DNA of 64,000 bases from Clostridiales bacterium Firm_14 (GTDB lineage Bacteria; Bacillota; Clostridia; Saccharofermentanales; Saccharofermentanaceae): the NCBI GenBank assembly GCA_001604135.1, contig LVAT01000008.1, positions 124,001 to 188,000 of the forward strand. The letters run 5' to 3'. Below, in pieces: positions 50,717 through 59,410 of this stretch (within the stretch, counting starts at the first letter, position 1; each line of letters begins with the position of its first letter). Under the pieces are notes generated by a model. The model saw nothing but the letters and a program-made list of their open reading frames with translations. It was not told the origin of the DNA and did not search any database. Both the position numbers and the translations under genes were made by a program.

Positions 50717-51277
50717 ATGACTGATGAAGGTATCGTAAATCTATATTGGGACCGCAATGAAGCTGCCATAACTGAGACGGATCTGAAGTATGGCAGGTAC
50801 TGCTTCTCGATCTCATATAATATTCTCTCCAACAAAGAGGATTCTGATGAGTGTGTTAATGACACTTATAATGCGGCCTGGAATTCAATGCCTCCGCAAA
50901 GGCCTGTTATCCTGTCGGCATTCCTGGGGAAGATAGTAAGGAATATCTCGCTTAACAGATATAAGGAAATCACTGCTCAAAAGCGCGGCGGCAATCAGAT
51001 GGAACTTATACTTGATGAGCTCGGCGAGATAGCTTCAGATATGCCCGGTCCTGATGACAGAGTAATACAGACGCAGCTGGTAAAGGCGATCAACGAATTC
51101 CTTGCAGGATTGCCGGCAGAAAAGAGGATCATGTTCGTGCGCCGTTACTGGTATGCGGACGATATAGGAGCGATCGCGAAAAGAATGGGGATGAGCGCGA
51201 ATAACGCGTCAGTGGAGATCCGCCGCATCAGGCTTAAGCTCCGCGGCTATCTTATCGAAAGGGGGTTCGATGTATGA
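50717..51277 (+). CDS. RNA polymerase sigma factor, ECF-like
   Basis: 186 residues. ATG 50717 is chosen, 9 bases after GAAGGAGG; the start at 50699 includes that site. Region 2 (about 10-75) is YGRYCFSISYNILSNKEDSDECVNDTYNAAWNS. Region 4 (about 125-180) has LPAEKRIMFVRRYWY and the helix-turn-helix IAKRMGMSANNASVEIRRIRLKL. A gene for a membrane protein overlaps it by ATGA, the usual sigma/anti-sigma arrangement. Confidence 0.88.
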   Translation: MTDEGIVNLYWDRNEAAITETDLKYGRYCFSISYNILSNKEDSDECVNDTYNAAWNSMPPQRPVILSAFLGKIVRNISLNRYKEITAQKRGGNQMELILDELGEIASDMPGPDDRVIQTQLVKAINEFLAGLPAEKRIMFVRRYWYADDIGAIAKRMGMSANNASVEIRRIRLKLRGYLIERGFDV

Positions 51278-52296
51278 GAAAAGAAGACTTTTTCAGAACG
51301 CTCGAAAATATAGACGATAACTATATCAGCGAGGCGGAAAACTACAAGGCCCCTAAGATCAGCATCAAGTTTATGACGTATATAGGGATTGCGGCTTCGC
51401 TCCTTATGGTTGCCGGAGTCATTGGCCTTGCCCTGTATATGAATAACAACAGCGCCGTGATCGAAATGTCTGATGTGGAAACGCAGCTGGTTCCTACCAA
51501 TGTGGGGATCGATCCGACAGGTGCTGTCTCAACATCTAATGAAACGTTTAAGGATCCGACAGATAAGATGAGCATGATCCACGCCGTGGGAACAGATATA
51601 CCTGAGGATACTGTTGTCGTATATTTAAGACTTTCAAGCTCTGCTTATCTTAACGGTGAGATGGGCTGGTACGCGCCTGAGAATCAGGATGAATGGAAGA
51701 AAGCAATAGACGATGCAGTAAGCCGTGCTCAAGATAAAGAAGGAGCTCTTCCTGCAGCTGATTCGGTGCCTATCAGCGTAAGCTGGTTCCATAAGGGCTA
51801 TTGGGATAATACCGGCGGTTCCGATTATTGGGAGCTGGCAAAAGACGGATCTCTTTGGGGCTATCGTGAGCCTAATGAAGTGCCGTTTTCCAAACACTAT
51901 ATTGCTCCTGAGGATGCTAAAGAACTTACTGCGCTCCTAAGGCAGGTTTATGACTTCTTCGGGATCAACCCGATCGGGCCTGAGGAGATTACTGATATCA
52001 CATCTGCGGAATTAACCGTAAAGGGCAAGACCTATACATTAGATGACAAGACAAAACTGGCATATTTGGAAAAGACTTTGAGAAATGCTAAGCCGAACGG
52101 TGCTTCAGGATGTCCGTGGGCAACTCTTAAGATGACAAAGAAAGACGGAACCGTTATCACTATCGCGCTTGCCTGCGACGGCTGCGCCGTGTGGAATTCT
52201 GACGGAATGCATTATAAATATGGCAATTCGGATACAACTGAAAGTGTATATGCTTTGTTCGGGATCGACCTGTCAAAGCTTCATATGAGTAATTAA
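51274..52296 (+). CDS. Membrane protein, probable anti-sigma factor
   Basis: 340 residues. A short N-terminal cytoplasmic part (about 1-30) is followed by a single membrane helix (about 32-54, MTYIGIAASLLMVAGVIGLALYM) and a large external part of unknown fold. Coupling to the sigma gene (ATGA) and this topology suggest it holds the sigma factor at the membrane until a signal arrives. It lacks a recognisable zinc-binding anti-sigma motif in the short N-terminus, so the call rests on context. Confidence 0.6.
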   Translation: MRKEDFFRTLENIDDNYISEAENYKAPKISIKFMTYIGIAASLLMVAGVIGLALYMNNNSAVIEMSDVETQLVPTNVGIDPTGAVSTSNETFKDPTDKMSMIHAVGTDIPEDTVVVYLRLSSSAYLNGEMGWYAPENQDEWKKAIDDAVSRAQDKEGALPAADSVPISVSWFHKGYWDNTGGSDYWELAKDGSLWGYREPNEVPFSKHYIAPEDAKELTALLRQVYDFFGINPIGPEEITDITSAELTVKGKTYTLDDKTKLAYLEKTLRNAKPNGASGCPWATLKMTKKDGTVITIALACDGCAVWNSDGMHYKYGNSDTTESVYALFGIDLSKLHMSN

Positions 52297-52312
52297 GAAA
52301 GGAGCTGATGTT

Positions 52313-52807
52313 ATGAGACGTTTAATAACGATTATCACTATTCTTCTGACCGTGTGCCTCATGCTCTGTTCCTGCGGCAAGGTTAACGACTATAACAAAA
52401 AGGATCTCGTTCCCGTAAATGATAATGCCGGCAATGACAGCATCCTTGCATATGTTGTCGACTATAACGCGGGTAAGGATATCACCGTAAAGATAAAGAA
52501 TAATACTGATAAAGTGTTCGCTTACGGCGAGTACTATACGATCCAGGTGTTTATCGAAGGTGTCTGGTATTACGTGCCTTATACTGCCGAGAATGTGGTC
52601 CATGATCTTGCGCACGAACTGCAGCCGGGGCAGGCTTACACACAGACATACAGTCTTTATCCTTATGGCGGCAAGCTTAATCCCGGTCATTACAGGATCG
52701 CGTGCTGTGATATTGGCGATGGCAGCAACATCTATTATGCGGAATTCAACGTCATGGCGGATATGAGCCTTAAGTGGGAGATCGTTGAGCCGACTGTCGC
52801 GGGATAA
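52313..52807 (+). CDS. Lipoprotein of the sigma-factor operon
   Basis: 164 residues with an AAGGAG site. Signal peptide and lipobox MLCSC (lipidated C21, alternatively C19). The mature part is a beta-rich, Ig-like domain (ITVKIKNNTDKVFAYGEYYTIQVFIEGVWYYV pattern, LQPGQAYTQTYSLYPYGG, PGHYRIACC) like bacterial Ig-type domains on wall-facing lipoproteins. It may sense or be the product of the envelope stress response run by the sigma factor. A terminator follows. Confidence 0.7.
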   Translation: MRRLITIITILLTVCLMLCSCGKVNDYNKKDLVPVNDNAGNDSILAYVVDYNAGKDITVKIKNNTDKVFAYGEYYTIQVFIEGVWYYVPYTAENVVHDLAHELQPGQAYTQTYSLYPYGGKLNPGHYRIACCDIGDGSNIYYAEFNVMADMSLKWEIVEPTVAG

Positions 52808-52828
52808 TAAGCAATATATTTAATTATA

Positions 52829-52856
52829 AAAAGACGGGTTTAGGCCCGTCTTTTTT
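52829..52856 (+). terminator. Rho-independent terminator of the sigma-factor operon
   Basis: AAAAGACGGG and CCCGTCTTTT around TTTAGG, with a run of T. Confidence 0.93.
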
Positions 52857-52859
52857 GTT

Positions 52860-53052
52860 TTCGAAGGCCTCGAAAATGTAATGTGGCAGGCCTTTGGGAA
52901 ATTTAAGGCAATTTCGTTTTGAAATGCCCATAAAAGGCATGGTTTTTCAGAGATTAAACCCCGTAAAACGCCTGCCGTTGAGGGATTGTGCATGAGCGGG
53001 AAAGGGGTAGAAAAAATATTTAACAAATTTCCAAAAAATTACAAAAACCCCC
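52860..53052. other. Intergenic segment with nested hairpins before the dcw cluster
   Basis: No gene is convincing here. AAGGCCT (52864-52870) and AGGCCTT (52888-52894) form one hairpin. GGCAATTTC (52907-52915) can pair with GAAATGCC (52921-52928), while the same ATGCC can instead pair with GGCAT (52936-52940), giving two mutually exclusive hairpins. No promoter drives this segment clearly. Confidence 0.45.
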
Positions 53053-53081
53053 TTGCGTTAAAAAAAGATTACGAATAGAAT
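53053..53081 (+). promoter_or_regulatory. Promoter of the mraZ/dcw cluster
   Basis: TTGCGT, 17 bases, TAGAAT. Transcription would start near 53088, at the edge of the repeat set at 53089-53134. Confidence 0.7.
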
Positions 53082-53088
53082 ACAGATG

Positions 53089-53134
53089 TGTGGTGATTCG
53101 GGGAGATAATTCCCATTCTGGTGGAGGAATGTGG
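53089..53134. promoter_or_regulatory. Candidate MraZ-binding repeats
   Basis: TGTGG (53089), CGGGG (53099), then GGTGG (53120) and TGTGG (53130) lie in steps of about 10 bases, close to the GGG-core repeats separated by five bases that MraZ binds in front of its own operon. They begin at the predicted transcription start, which suits autorepression, and overlap the ribosome site of the small frame at 53131. Confidence 0.45.
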
Positions 53135-53199
53135 CTCAAATTGAAGCCGCGGCCCCCACTTTAGCACAAAATCAAATAAAAACGAAAGACTCAGAATGA
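53131..53199 (+). CDS. Small upstream reading frame coupled to mraZ (22 residues)
   Basis: GTG 53131 follows GGTGGAGG (53120-53127) at good spacing. The frame runs 22 codons, opens MAQIEAAAPT and ends with a TGA that overlaps the mraZ ATG as ATGA. mraZ itself has no ribosome site of note, so ribosomes ending this frame may be what start mraZ. The peptide has no recognised family and may matter only as a leader. Confidence 0.5.
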   Translation: MAQIEAAAPTLAQNQIKTKDSE

Positions 53200-53624
53200 G
53201 AGACATTAAGAAAGTAGACGCTAAAGGAAGGTTTTTTATACCTTCAAAGCAAAAAGAATTGCTTGGCGCAGAGGTTGTGGTAACAAACAGCCTCGATGTC
53301 GGCTATTTGTGCGTTTACTCGAAGGATCATTTTGAGGCATTGAAGGCTCAGCTCTCAAAGCTCAATTCCATGGATTCCAATGTCCGTAAGATCAAGAGAG
53401 CTATCATCGGTGAGGCTTGTGAAGTGAGTGTCGATTCCCAGGGCAGGATCTCTGTAAACAGTGAGCTTTGGGACAGGATCAATGCCAAGCCCGGCGACGA
53501 GATCTGTGTTTTTAATGACGACGGCAAGTTAGACATCTGCACTAAGAATTTCTATGACAATGAGGATCACGACCTCAGCGGCATAGAAGGATTGGAGACG
53601 AAGTATTATGTTGAAGGTCTCTGA
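53196..53624 (+). CDS. mraZ: Transcriptional regulator MraZ
   Basis: 142 residues; dodecameric DNA-binding repressor or activator of the division and wall cluster. Two AbrB/SpoVT-like repeats: KKVDAKGRFFIPSKQKELLG and CEVSVDSQGRISVNSELWDR, each with the DxKGR/DxQGR signature. It is a divergent member that lacks the usual N-terminal MFMGEY opening. Start depends on coupling to the small frame ahead of it. First gene of the dcw cluster. Confidence 0.88.
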   Translation: MRDIKKVDAKGRFFIPSKQKELLGAEVVVTNSLDVGYLCVYSKDHFEALKAQLSKLNSMDSNVRKIKRAIIGEACEVSVDSQGRISVNSELWDRINAKPGDEICVFNDDGKLDICTKNFYDNEDHDLSGIEGLETKYYVEGL

Positions 53625-54576
53625 TTTTGATCACATTCCTGTTCTTCTTTACCAGACGGTTGACGCGCTTAACGTCAGACCCGGCGGCATCTATGTCGAC
53701 TGCACGGCAGGCGGCGGATCGCACAGCGCTGAGATCGCAAGAAGAATGAAGGGGCAGGGAATCCTTGTATCCATCGATAAGGACGGTGCTGCTCTTGCAG
53801 CGTGCATGGAACGCAAGGATGCTTTTGCAGGTATCGACTGGATGCCTGTTAAGTCTGATTATAAAGATATAGATGACATTATCCGAAGCCTTAAGATCGG
53901 CAAGGTCGACGGCATCATGGCGGATCTCGGAGTCTCCTCATATCAGCTCGATACCGCTGAGAGAGGCTTCTCCTATATGAAGAACGGTCCTTTGGACATG
54001 AGAATGGATCCTGATGAATGGCTTACGGCCGCAGAAGTCGTAAACAGATATTCGAGAGACGAACTCGAGAGGATCTTCAGGGAATACGGCGAAGAGCATC
54101 ATGCGGGAAGGATCGCTGACGGCATCGTCGAGAGAAGAAGAACAAAGCCTTTCACAAGAACCACGGAACTTGCACAGGCCATAAAGGACTATATGCCGGG
54201 CCACGGCAGAGGCGAAGACCAGCATCCCGCAAAGAGATGCTTCCAGGCAATAAGGATCGAAGTCAATCACGAACTTGACGGTCTGGAGACGCTTCTGAAC
54301 GACGGTATAAGGAAACTTAAACCGGGCGGAAGATTCGCGGTCATTTCATTCCATTCGCTGGAGGACCGCATCGTAAAAGAATCGTTCAGAAGAGCGGAAA
54401 GCCCCTGCACATGTCCCCGTGATTTCCCCGTATGCGTTTGCGGCAAGAAATCACTCGGTACGGTCATAACCAAGAAACCGATCGAACCGACGGAAGAGGA
54501 GATCGAGATCAATCCGAGATCAAGAAGCTCGAAGCTCAGGGTATTTGAGAGGAACGATAACGAGCAATACAACTAA
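53608..54576 (+). CDS. rsmH: 16S rRNA (cytosine-1402 N4)-methyltransferase
   Basis: 322 residues. SAM-binding motif VDCTAGGGSHSAEIARRM, then MADLGVSSYQLDTAERGFSY, and late block AVISFHSLEDRIVKESF. The start at 53608 overlaps mraZ by 17 bases. Modifies the decoding centre of 16S rRNA. Confidence 0.96.
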   Translation: MLKVSDFDHIPVLLYQTVDALNVRPGGIYVDCTAGGGSHSAEIARRMKGQGILVSIDKDGAALAACMERKDAFAGIDWMPVKSDYKDIDDIIRSLKIGKVDGIMADLGVSSYQLDTAERGFSYMKNGPLDMRMDPDEWLTAAEVVNRYSRDELERIFREYGEEHHAGRIADGIVERRRTKPFTRTTELAQAIKDYMPGHGRGEDQHPAKRCFQAIRIEVNHELDGLETLLNDGIRKLKPGGRFAVISFHSLEDRIVKESFRRAESPCTCPRDFPVCVCGKKSLGTVITKKPIEPTEEEIEINPRSRSSKLRVFERNDNEQYN

Positions 54577-54602
54577 GTATTAAGTAAAGGTAAGAATCAG
54601 TA

Positions 54603-55298
54603 ATGGCAGTAAAGACAGCATCGAAAAGAAAAATAAAAAGCTTCGATGTAGGCGCGCAGGATGAAGCGCTTAACGAGGTGCTGTCTGCCGGAAAGTCGAA
54701 CTTCAAGTATTCTGAAGGCTCGATAATCCCTTACGATCCGTACCTTATCGAAGATGAACCCCTTATCATCGAAGAACCCTACAGGGAATCAGGATCTGCC
54801 GGCGTCGCTTCTTATGAAGACGTACACGAGAGATCTGTTCAATATGCGAAAGAACATGAAGACCCTCAGGTCAGGCTGGAGAATAAAAAGAAGAGCAGAA
54901 GACTTACCAGAAGAAAGCTTTTCGAGACCATCATATCGATAATCCTCGTAATTGCTATCGGTATATTCGTAATGCTGCTCCTCTATCCGCAGACGGAGAT
55001 CTCCGAGCTTGCAAGAGATAATTCAAATCTCAAGGATCAGATCAATACCGCAAAAAGAGAGATAGTAAATGCTGAAGAGAATGCGAACGGCGTAGCCGAC
55101 ATGGATGTCATCCGCGCACGCGCCATTGCTCTCGGAATGCAGGATCCTAACATGAATCAGGTAATAAGCCTTCCGATCCCTAATACGGATTCGCTTAAGA
55201 CCAGGATCAACTATAACTCCGATGGAATAAATGAGGATGCGTTACGGGATTCCAAGGACGCATTGGCTGATTACTATGCCGCGCATCCGGATAAGTAA
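54603..55298 (+). CDS. FtsL/DivIC-like cell-division protein
   Basis: 231 residues. A long N-terminal cytoplasmic part (about 1-105, acidic then basic), one membrane helix at about 113-130 (IISIILVIAIGIFVMLLLY), then a coiled coil (ISELARDNSNLKDQINTAKREIV pattern), and a tail. This is the septum-initiator topology. Its position between rsmH and the PBP gene is that of ftsL. FtsL partners FtsB/DivIC and FtsQ/DivIB in activating FtsW and its PBP. Confidence 0.8.
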   Translation: MAVKTASKRKIKSFDVGAQDEALNEVLSAGKSNFKYSEGSIIPYDPYLIEDEPLIIEEPYRESGSAGVASYEDVHERSVQYAKEHEDPQVRLENKKKSRRLTRRKLFETIISIILVIAIGIFVMLLLYPQTEISELARDNSNLKDQINTAKREIVNAEENANGVADMDVIRARAIALGMQDPNMNQVISLPIPNTDSLKTRINYNSDGINEDALRDSKDALADYYAAHPDK

Positions 55299-57762
55299 TT
55301 TCAACGATGCCGTCGCGGGCCTTTCCGATATCAAGAGGGAAGAACGGATAAAGGAACCGGTTAACGGCTCTTCTGAAAACGAGCAGGACAATCAGGAAAA
55401 GGCCAAGCCGGTCAACAGACAGATCTATGCAAAGATCTGGATCGCGGTCGTTGCTGTTGTCGTTGTTCTCTATACTTTCTATTTGCTCTTCAACCTCTAC
55501 CGCACCACCGTAACAGATTACGACAAGTATGCGAGAGCTGCCGCTGACGAACAGTGGACTCTCGTAACATACAGTGCGAGCAGAGGACTCATCTACGATG
55601 CGAACATGGTTCCGCTCGCTTCGAATACTTACGACTACACTCTCATCTGTTCACCTAAGATGGTCACTTCAACGCTTATGACTAGAGAGCAGATCATGGA
55701 CGGTGTCGTTAACATTCTGGGCGTCAACTATGAGAAGCTCGATAAGATGATCCCGGTAGATCCCACCGATAAGACCGATAAGCGTAATGATGTTGCAGGC
55801 TGCGATGTCATCAAAAATATCTCTGTGGATAAGAAGGACGAATTCTCGAAGTGGGCGAAAGACAACAAGGTCAAGGGCTTTGCTTTCGTTGCAGTTCCGC
55901 AGAGATACTATAACTACGGAAGCCTCGCTTCGCAGGTAGTAGGCTATGCGAAAAATGACGGTGTCAGCCTTAACGGTCTTTACGGACTTGAAGCATATTA
56001 CAATACTGTCCTGTCAGGTGATGACGGTTACAGATATTCAGAGACGGATGAGATTACGGGCGGCGTTCTGCCTTATTCCGATGCGACTTCAATAGCAGTT
56101 TCCGACGGTAACAGCATCGTTACCAACATCGATATCAGTATCCAGAGAATCGCCGAAGAAGCCGCGAAGGAGGCTTATGACAAATTCGACCCGATCGACG
56201 GTGTCTGCGCGATCGTAATGAATCCATATACCGGCGCGATCTATGCGATGGTATCGATACCTAACTACGATCTTAACGATCCTTATGCAAGACCATACGG
56301 CGTCGGCGAAGAAGCATGGAACTACATGAAAGCCGAGGACAGAGTCCAGTTCGTAATGGCAAATGCATGGCGTAACCGATGCGTTTCAGACACGTACGAG
56401 CCGGGTTCGACATTTAAGGCTCTTACGACCTGCATGGCTTTTGAGGAAAACCTTGCAAGGGAAGACCAGACCTTCAACGATGCTCCGTTAAAGCTTTCCG
56501 AACAGCACACGATCTCCTGCTGGATGCAGAAGACAGCAGGCTTTAACCATGGTGAAGAGACGCTCACTAAAGCGTTCGAGAACTCATGCAACCCTGTCTT
56601 CGCGCAGCTCGCCCAGAAGATCGGAATAACTAAGTATTATTCATATGTCCGTATGCTCGGTTTCTACGATGTAACGGGAATCGATCTTCCTGCCGAAGGT
56701 AAGGGTATCTTCCATAAGAATCCGTCAAAGGTCGATATGTCGGTTTTGTCTTACGGCGAGTCTTCAACGGTTACTCCTATCCAGCTTTTAACTTCCTACT
56801 GCGCTATCGTTAACGGAGGCGACCTTCTTGTTCCGCACATAGTCAAATACATTACCGATCCTGAAGGAAATATCGTGGATGAGATCGAACCCGAAGTCGT
56901 AAGAACGGTGTTCTCCGAAGACACCTGCAAGAGAGTTCGTAAACTGATGGAAGGCGTTGTCTCCGACGGTACCGGTTCAGCAGGTAAAGTCGCAGGATAT
57001 GCAGTCGCAGGTAAGACGTCAACATCCACTATCGACGTCGGTGAACTTAAAGGTCTCCACGTGCTCTCGTTCTCATGTTATGCACCTGCTTATGACCCTA
57101 AGATCGCAGTGCTCGTAGTCATCAACAAGCCTAGAGATAAGGCGGTAGGTTCTTCGTCTGCGGCATCCACTGCGGCAAAGATCGTAGAAGGCACGCTCTC
57201 ATACATGGGCGTCGAGAGAAAATTCACCGAAGAAGAATACAGCGAGATGCTTAAGGAATGGTACGTTCAGAAGGTAGACGGACTGCCTGCATCACAGGCT
57301 GCTTCGAAGATCTCCGTAAACGGTCTTTCGACTCTCTACGGAACGCTCGACATGAATTCCGAGACGATCGTCGCGAGAACATATCCTGACTATTATAAAA
57401 CGCTTTATAAGACAGGTGTCGTCGTACTCTATCCTGAGAATGTCTCGGAAGAAGAAATGCTTACGACGAGAGTTCCCAACATGGCGGGAATGTCAGCGAT
57501 CGAATGCGTCGAAGCATGCCTTAAGATGAACCTCAACTGCAAGATCGACAAGGACAGCGACATCAAGGGCGTATGCGTCAGCCAGAGTGTAGCTTCAGGC
57601 CAGACCGTAAAAGCAGGTGAGATCATCCGCGTTAAGCTGTCCAGCACAGCTTCTGTGGACTATACCAGACAGACCGATGCAGCTGATTCATCAACTGTTG
57701 TTGATACCGCGGGTGAAGACGGCGTAACAGGCTCGAACAACAATAAACGCAGAGATAACTAG
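55276..57762 (+). CDS. PASTA-domain class B penicillin-binding protein (FtsI/SpoVD type)
   Basis: 828 residues. ATG 55276 is the likely start, overlapping the ftsL-like gene by 23 bases; an ATG at 55231 would overlap it more. Short cytoplasmic part, membrane helix at about 55-75, PBP dimerisation domain, then transpeptidase domain with S378 in GSTFK and SCN at 437-439. The third motif reads K580-T-S (GKTSTS) rather than KTG. Two PASTA-like domains end the protein (about 675-735 and 735-800). Makes septal (or spore) cross-links together with FtsW. Confidence 0.92.
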   Translation: MPRIRISNFNDAVAGLSDIKREERIKEPVNGSSENEQDNQEKAKPVNRQIYAKIWIAVVAVVVVLYTFYLLFNLYRTTVTDYDKYARAAADEQWTLVTYSASRGLIYDANMVPLASNTYDYTLICSPKMVTSTLMTREQIMDGVVNILGVNYEKLDKMIPVDPTDKTDKRNDVAGCDVIKNISVDKKDEFSKWAKDNKVKGFAFVAVPQRYYNYGSLASQVVGYAKNDGVSLNGLYGLEAYYNTVLSGDDGYRYSETDEITGGVLPYSDATSIAVSDGNSIVTNIDISIQRIAEEAAKEAYDKFDPIDGVCAIVMNPYTGAIYAMVSIPNYDLNDPYARPYGVGEEAWNYMKAEDRVQFVMANAWRNRCVSDTYEPGSTFKALTTCMAFEENLAREDQTFNDAPLKLSEQHTISCWMQKTAGFNHGEETLTKAFENSCNPVFAQLAQKIGITKYYSYVRMLGFYDVTGIDLPAEGKGIFHKNPSKVDMSVLSYGESSTVTPIQLLTSYCAIVNGGDLLVPHIVKYITDPEGNIVDEIEPEVVRTVFSEDTCKRVRKLMEGVVSDGTGSAGKVAGYAVAGKTSTSTIDVGELKGLHVLSFSCYAPAYDPKIAVLVVINKPRDKAVGSSSAASTAAKIVEGTLSYMGVERKFTEEEYSEMLKEWYVQKVDGLPASQAASKISVNGLSTLYGTLDMNSETIVARTYPDYYKTLYKTGVVVLYPENVSEEEMLTTRVPNMAGMSAIECVEACLKMNLNCKIDKDSDIKGVCVSQSVASGQTVKAGEIIRVKLSSTASVDYTRQTDAADSSTVVDTAGEDGVTGSNNNKRRDN

Positions 57763-57898
57763 TGCTCTCACGCACAAACATGGGAGGCGCGGCTACATTA
57801 ATTTCATTCTTTTTGCCACATAAGAGTTTGAACTTTTTGTTTTAATATAGTTGTCGGTGATTTATCGCCAAAAACGGGAAGCGACAGAGGTAGTGGAA

Positions 57899-59410
57899 AT
57901 GAAGCTCTTGGAAGTTCTTAACAGCATAGATTATGAGCTGGTTTCGGGTGATCTTAACAAGGAGATCACATCTGTCGAATATGATTCCAGAAAAGTAGCG
58001 ATCGGATCTCTTTTCGTATGCGTTCAGGGCTTTACCGTAGACGGCCATTCTTATGCGGCTATGGCAGCAGAAAAGGGCGCATCTGCGATCGTTGTTGATA
58101 AGAACAGAACGTGCCTTTCCGTTGATGAACTTGATGCCCTCGCGAAAGAGAATTATTTAAGTGTTATAGAGATCGCTGACACGCATAAGCATCTGGCTGA
58201 TCTCTGCGCAAATTTCTATGAGCATCCCGAGAAGAGACTTGCCATCTACGGGATTACCGGAACAAAGGGCAAGACGACTACCGCTTTTATGTTAAGGACG
58301 ATCCTGGAAAGAAGCGGAAGGGATACGGGCCTTATCGGAACCGTATGCAATATCATCGCCGGGAAAAAGACTCACGCTGCCCATACGACACCTGAAGCAA
58401 GAGAGCTCTATGACATGATGGACGTTCTTACCAGGAACAATGCAACAGGCCTCGTAATGGAAGTCTCATCGCAGGCATTAAAACTCGACAGGGTCAGAGG
58501 CATCACATACCGTACTGCAGCTTTTACGAATCTTTACGAAGACCATATTGCTCCAAATGAGCATCCTGATATGGAAGACTACTTGTCCTGCAAGCTAAAG
58601 ATCTTCGATAACTGTGAGACCGGCATCTTAAATCTTGACTGCAGCGTTGCTGACAAAGTAATTGATTACTGCAAGGGCAAGACAGAACTTCTGACTTATT
58701 CGATCAACGGAGAAGCCGACTTTGTCGCAAGGAATCTGAGACCTGAGAGAAAAGGCCACGTTACTGGTACTGTTTTCGAGCTCGACTGCAAATACTATAA
58801 CTGCGACATCTTCGTAGCTCTCCCCGGCAAGTTCAATGTTTATAATGCTCTCTGCGCCATTGCCACGGCAGTGACTGAAGGCGTCGACATCGAAGTTATT
58901 AAGGATGCACTCGGCAATATCAGCGTTCCCGGAAGAATGCAGCCGATCGAGAATGATTTCGGCGTAAACATCCTCGTTGATTACGCCCACAATGCAGCAG
59001 CATTGGAGAGTGCGCTGAATACGCTTAAGGAATATACCGAAGGCAGGATTATCACCGTGTTCGGATGCGGCGGAAACCGTTCCAGGACAAGGCGTTTTGA
59101 GATGGGCGAGGTATCAGGAAAACTCTCTGATTATACTGTCATTACATCTGACAACCCGCGTAATGAAGAGCCTGATGCGATCATTGCGGACATCATTACG
59201 GGTATCTCGAAAACAACAGGCAAGTATGAAGTGGAGCCTGACAGGAGCAAAGCGATAAAGCTCTCGATAAACATGGCTCAGAAGGGCGATACCGTCCTCA
59301 TTGCCGGCAAGGGCCATGAAGACTATCAGATATTTGCAGATAAGACGATACATTTCGATGATTGCGAGCATGCCGGAAATGCTGTGACCGAGCGGGAAGG
59401 AAAAACATGA
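57899..59410 (+). CDS. murE: UDP-MurNAc-L-Ala-D-Glu ligase MurE, meso-diaminopimelate type
   Basis: 503 residues. Adds the third peptide residue of the wall precursor. ATG 57899 has AGAGGTAGTGG before it; a start at 57851 is poorly supported. P-loop GITGTKGKTTT, the carbamylated-Lys block SCKLKIF, and DNPRNEEP, the motif that marks meso-DAP specificity. The 136 bases before it include a possible TTGAAC but no well-spaced -10. Ends in ATGA overlap with murF. Confidence 0.95.
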   Translation: MKLLEVLNSIDYELVSGDLNKEITSVEYDSRKVAIGSLFVCVQGFTVDGHSYAAMAAEKGASAIVVDKNRTCLSVDELDALAKENYLSVIEIADTHKHLADLCANFYEHPEKRLAIYGITGTKGKTTTAFMLRTILERSGRDTGLIGTVCNIIAGKKTHAAHTTPEARELYDMMDVLTRNNATGLVMEVSSQALKLDRVRGITYRTAAFTNLYEDHIAPNEHPDMEDYLSCKLKIFDNCETGILNLDCSVADKVIDYCKGKTELLTYSINGEADFVARNLRPERKGHVTGTVFELDCKYYNCDIFVALPGKFNVYNALCAIATAVTEGVDIEVIKDALGNISVPGRMQPIENDFGVNILVDYAHNAAALESALNTLKEYTEGRIITVFGCGGNRSRTRRFEMGEVSGKLSDYTVITSDNPRNEEPDAIIADIITGISKTTGKYEVEPDRSKAIKLSINMAQKGDTVLIAGKGHEDYQIFADKTIHFDDCEHAGNAVTEREGKT

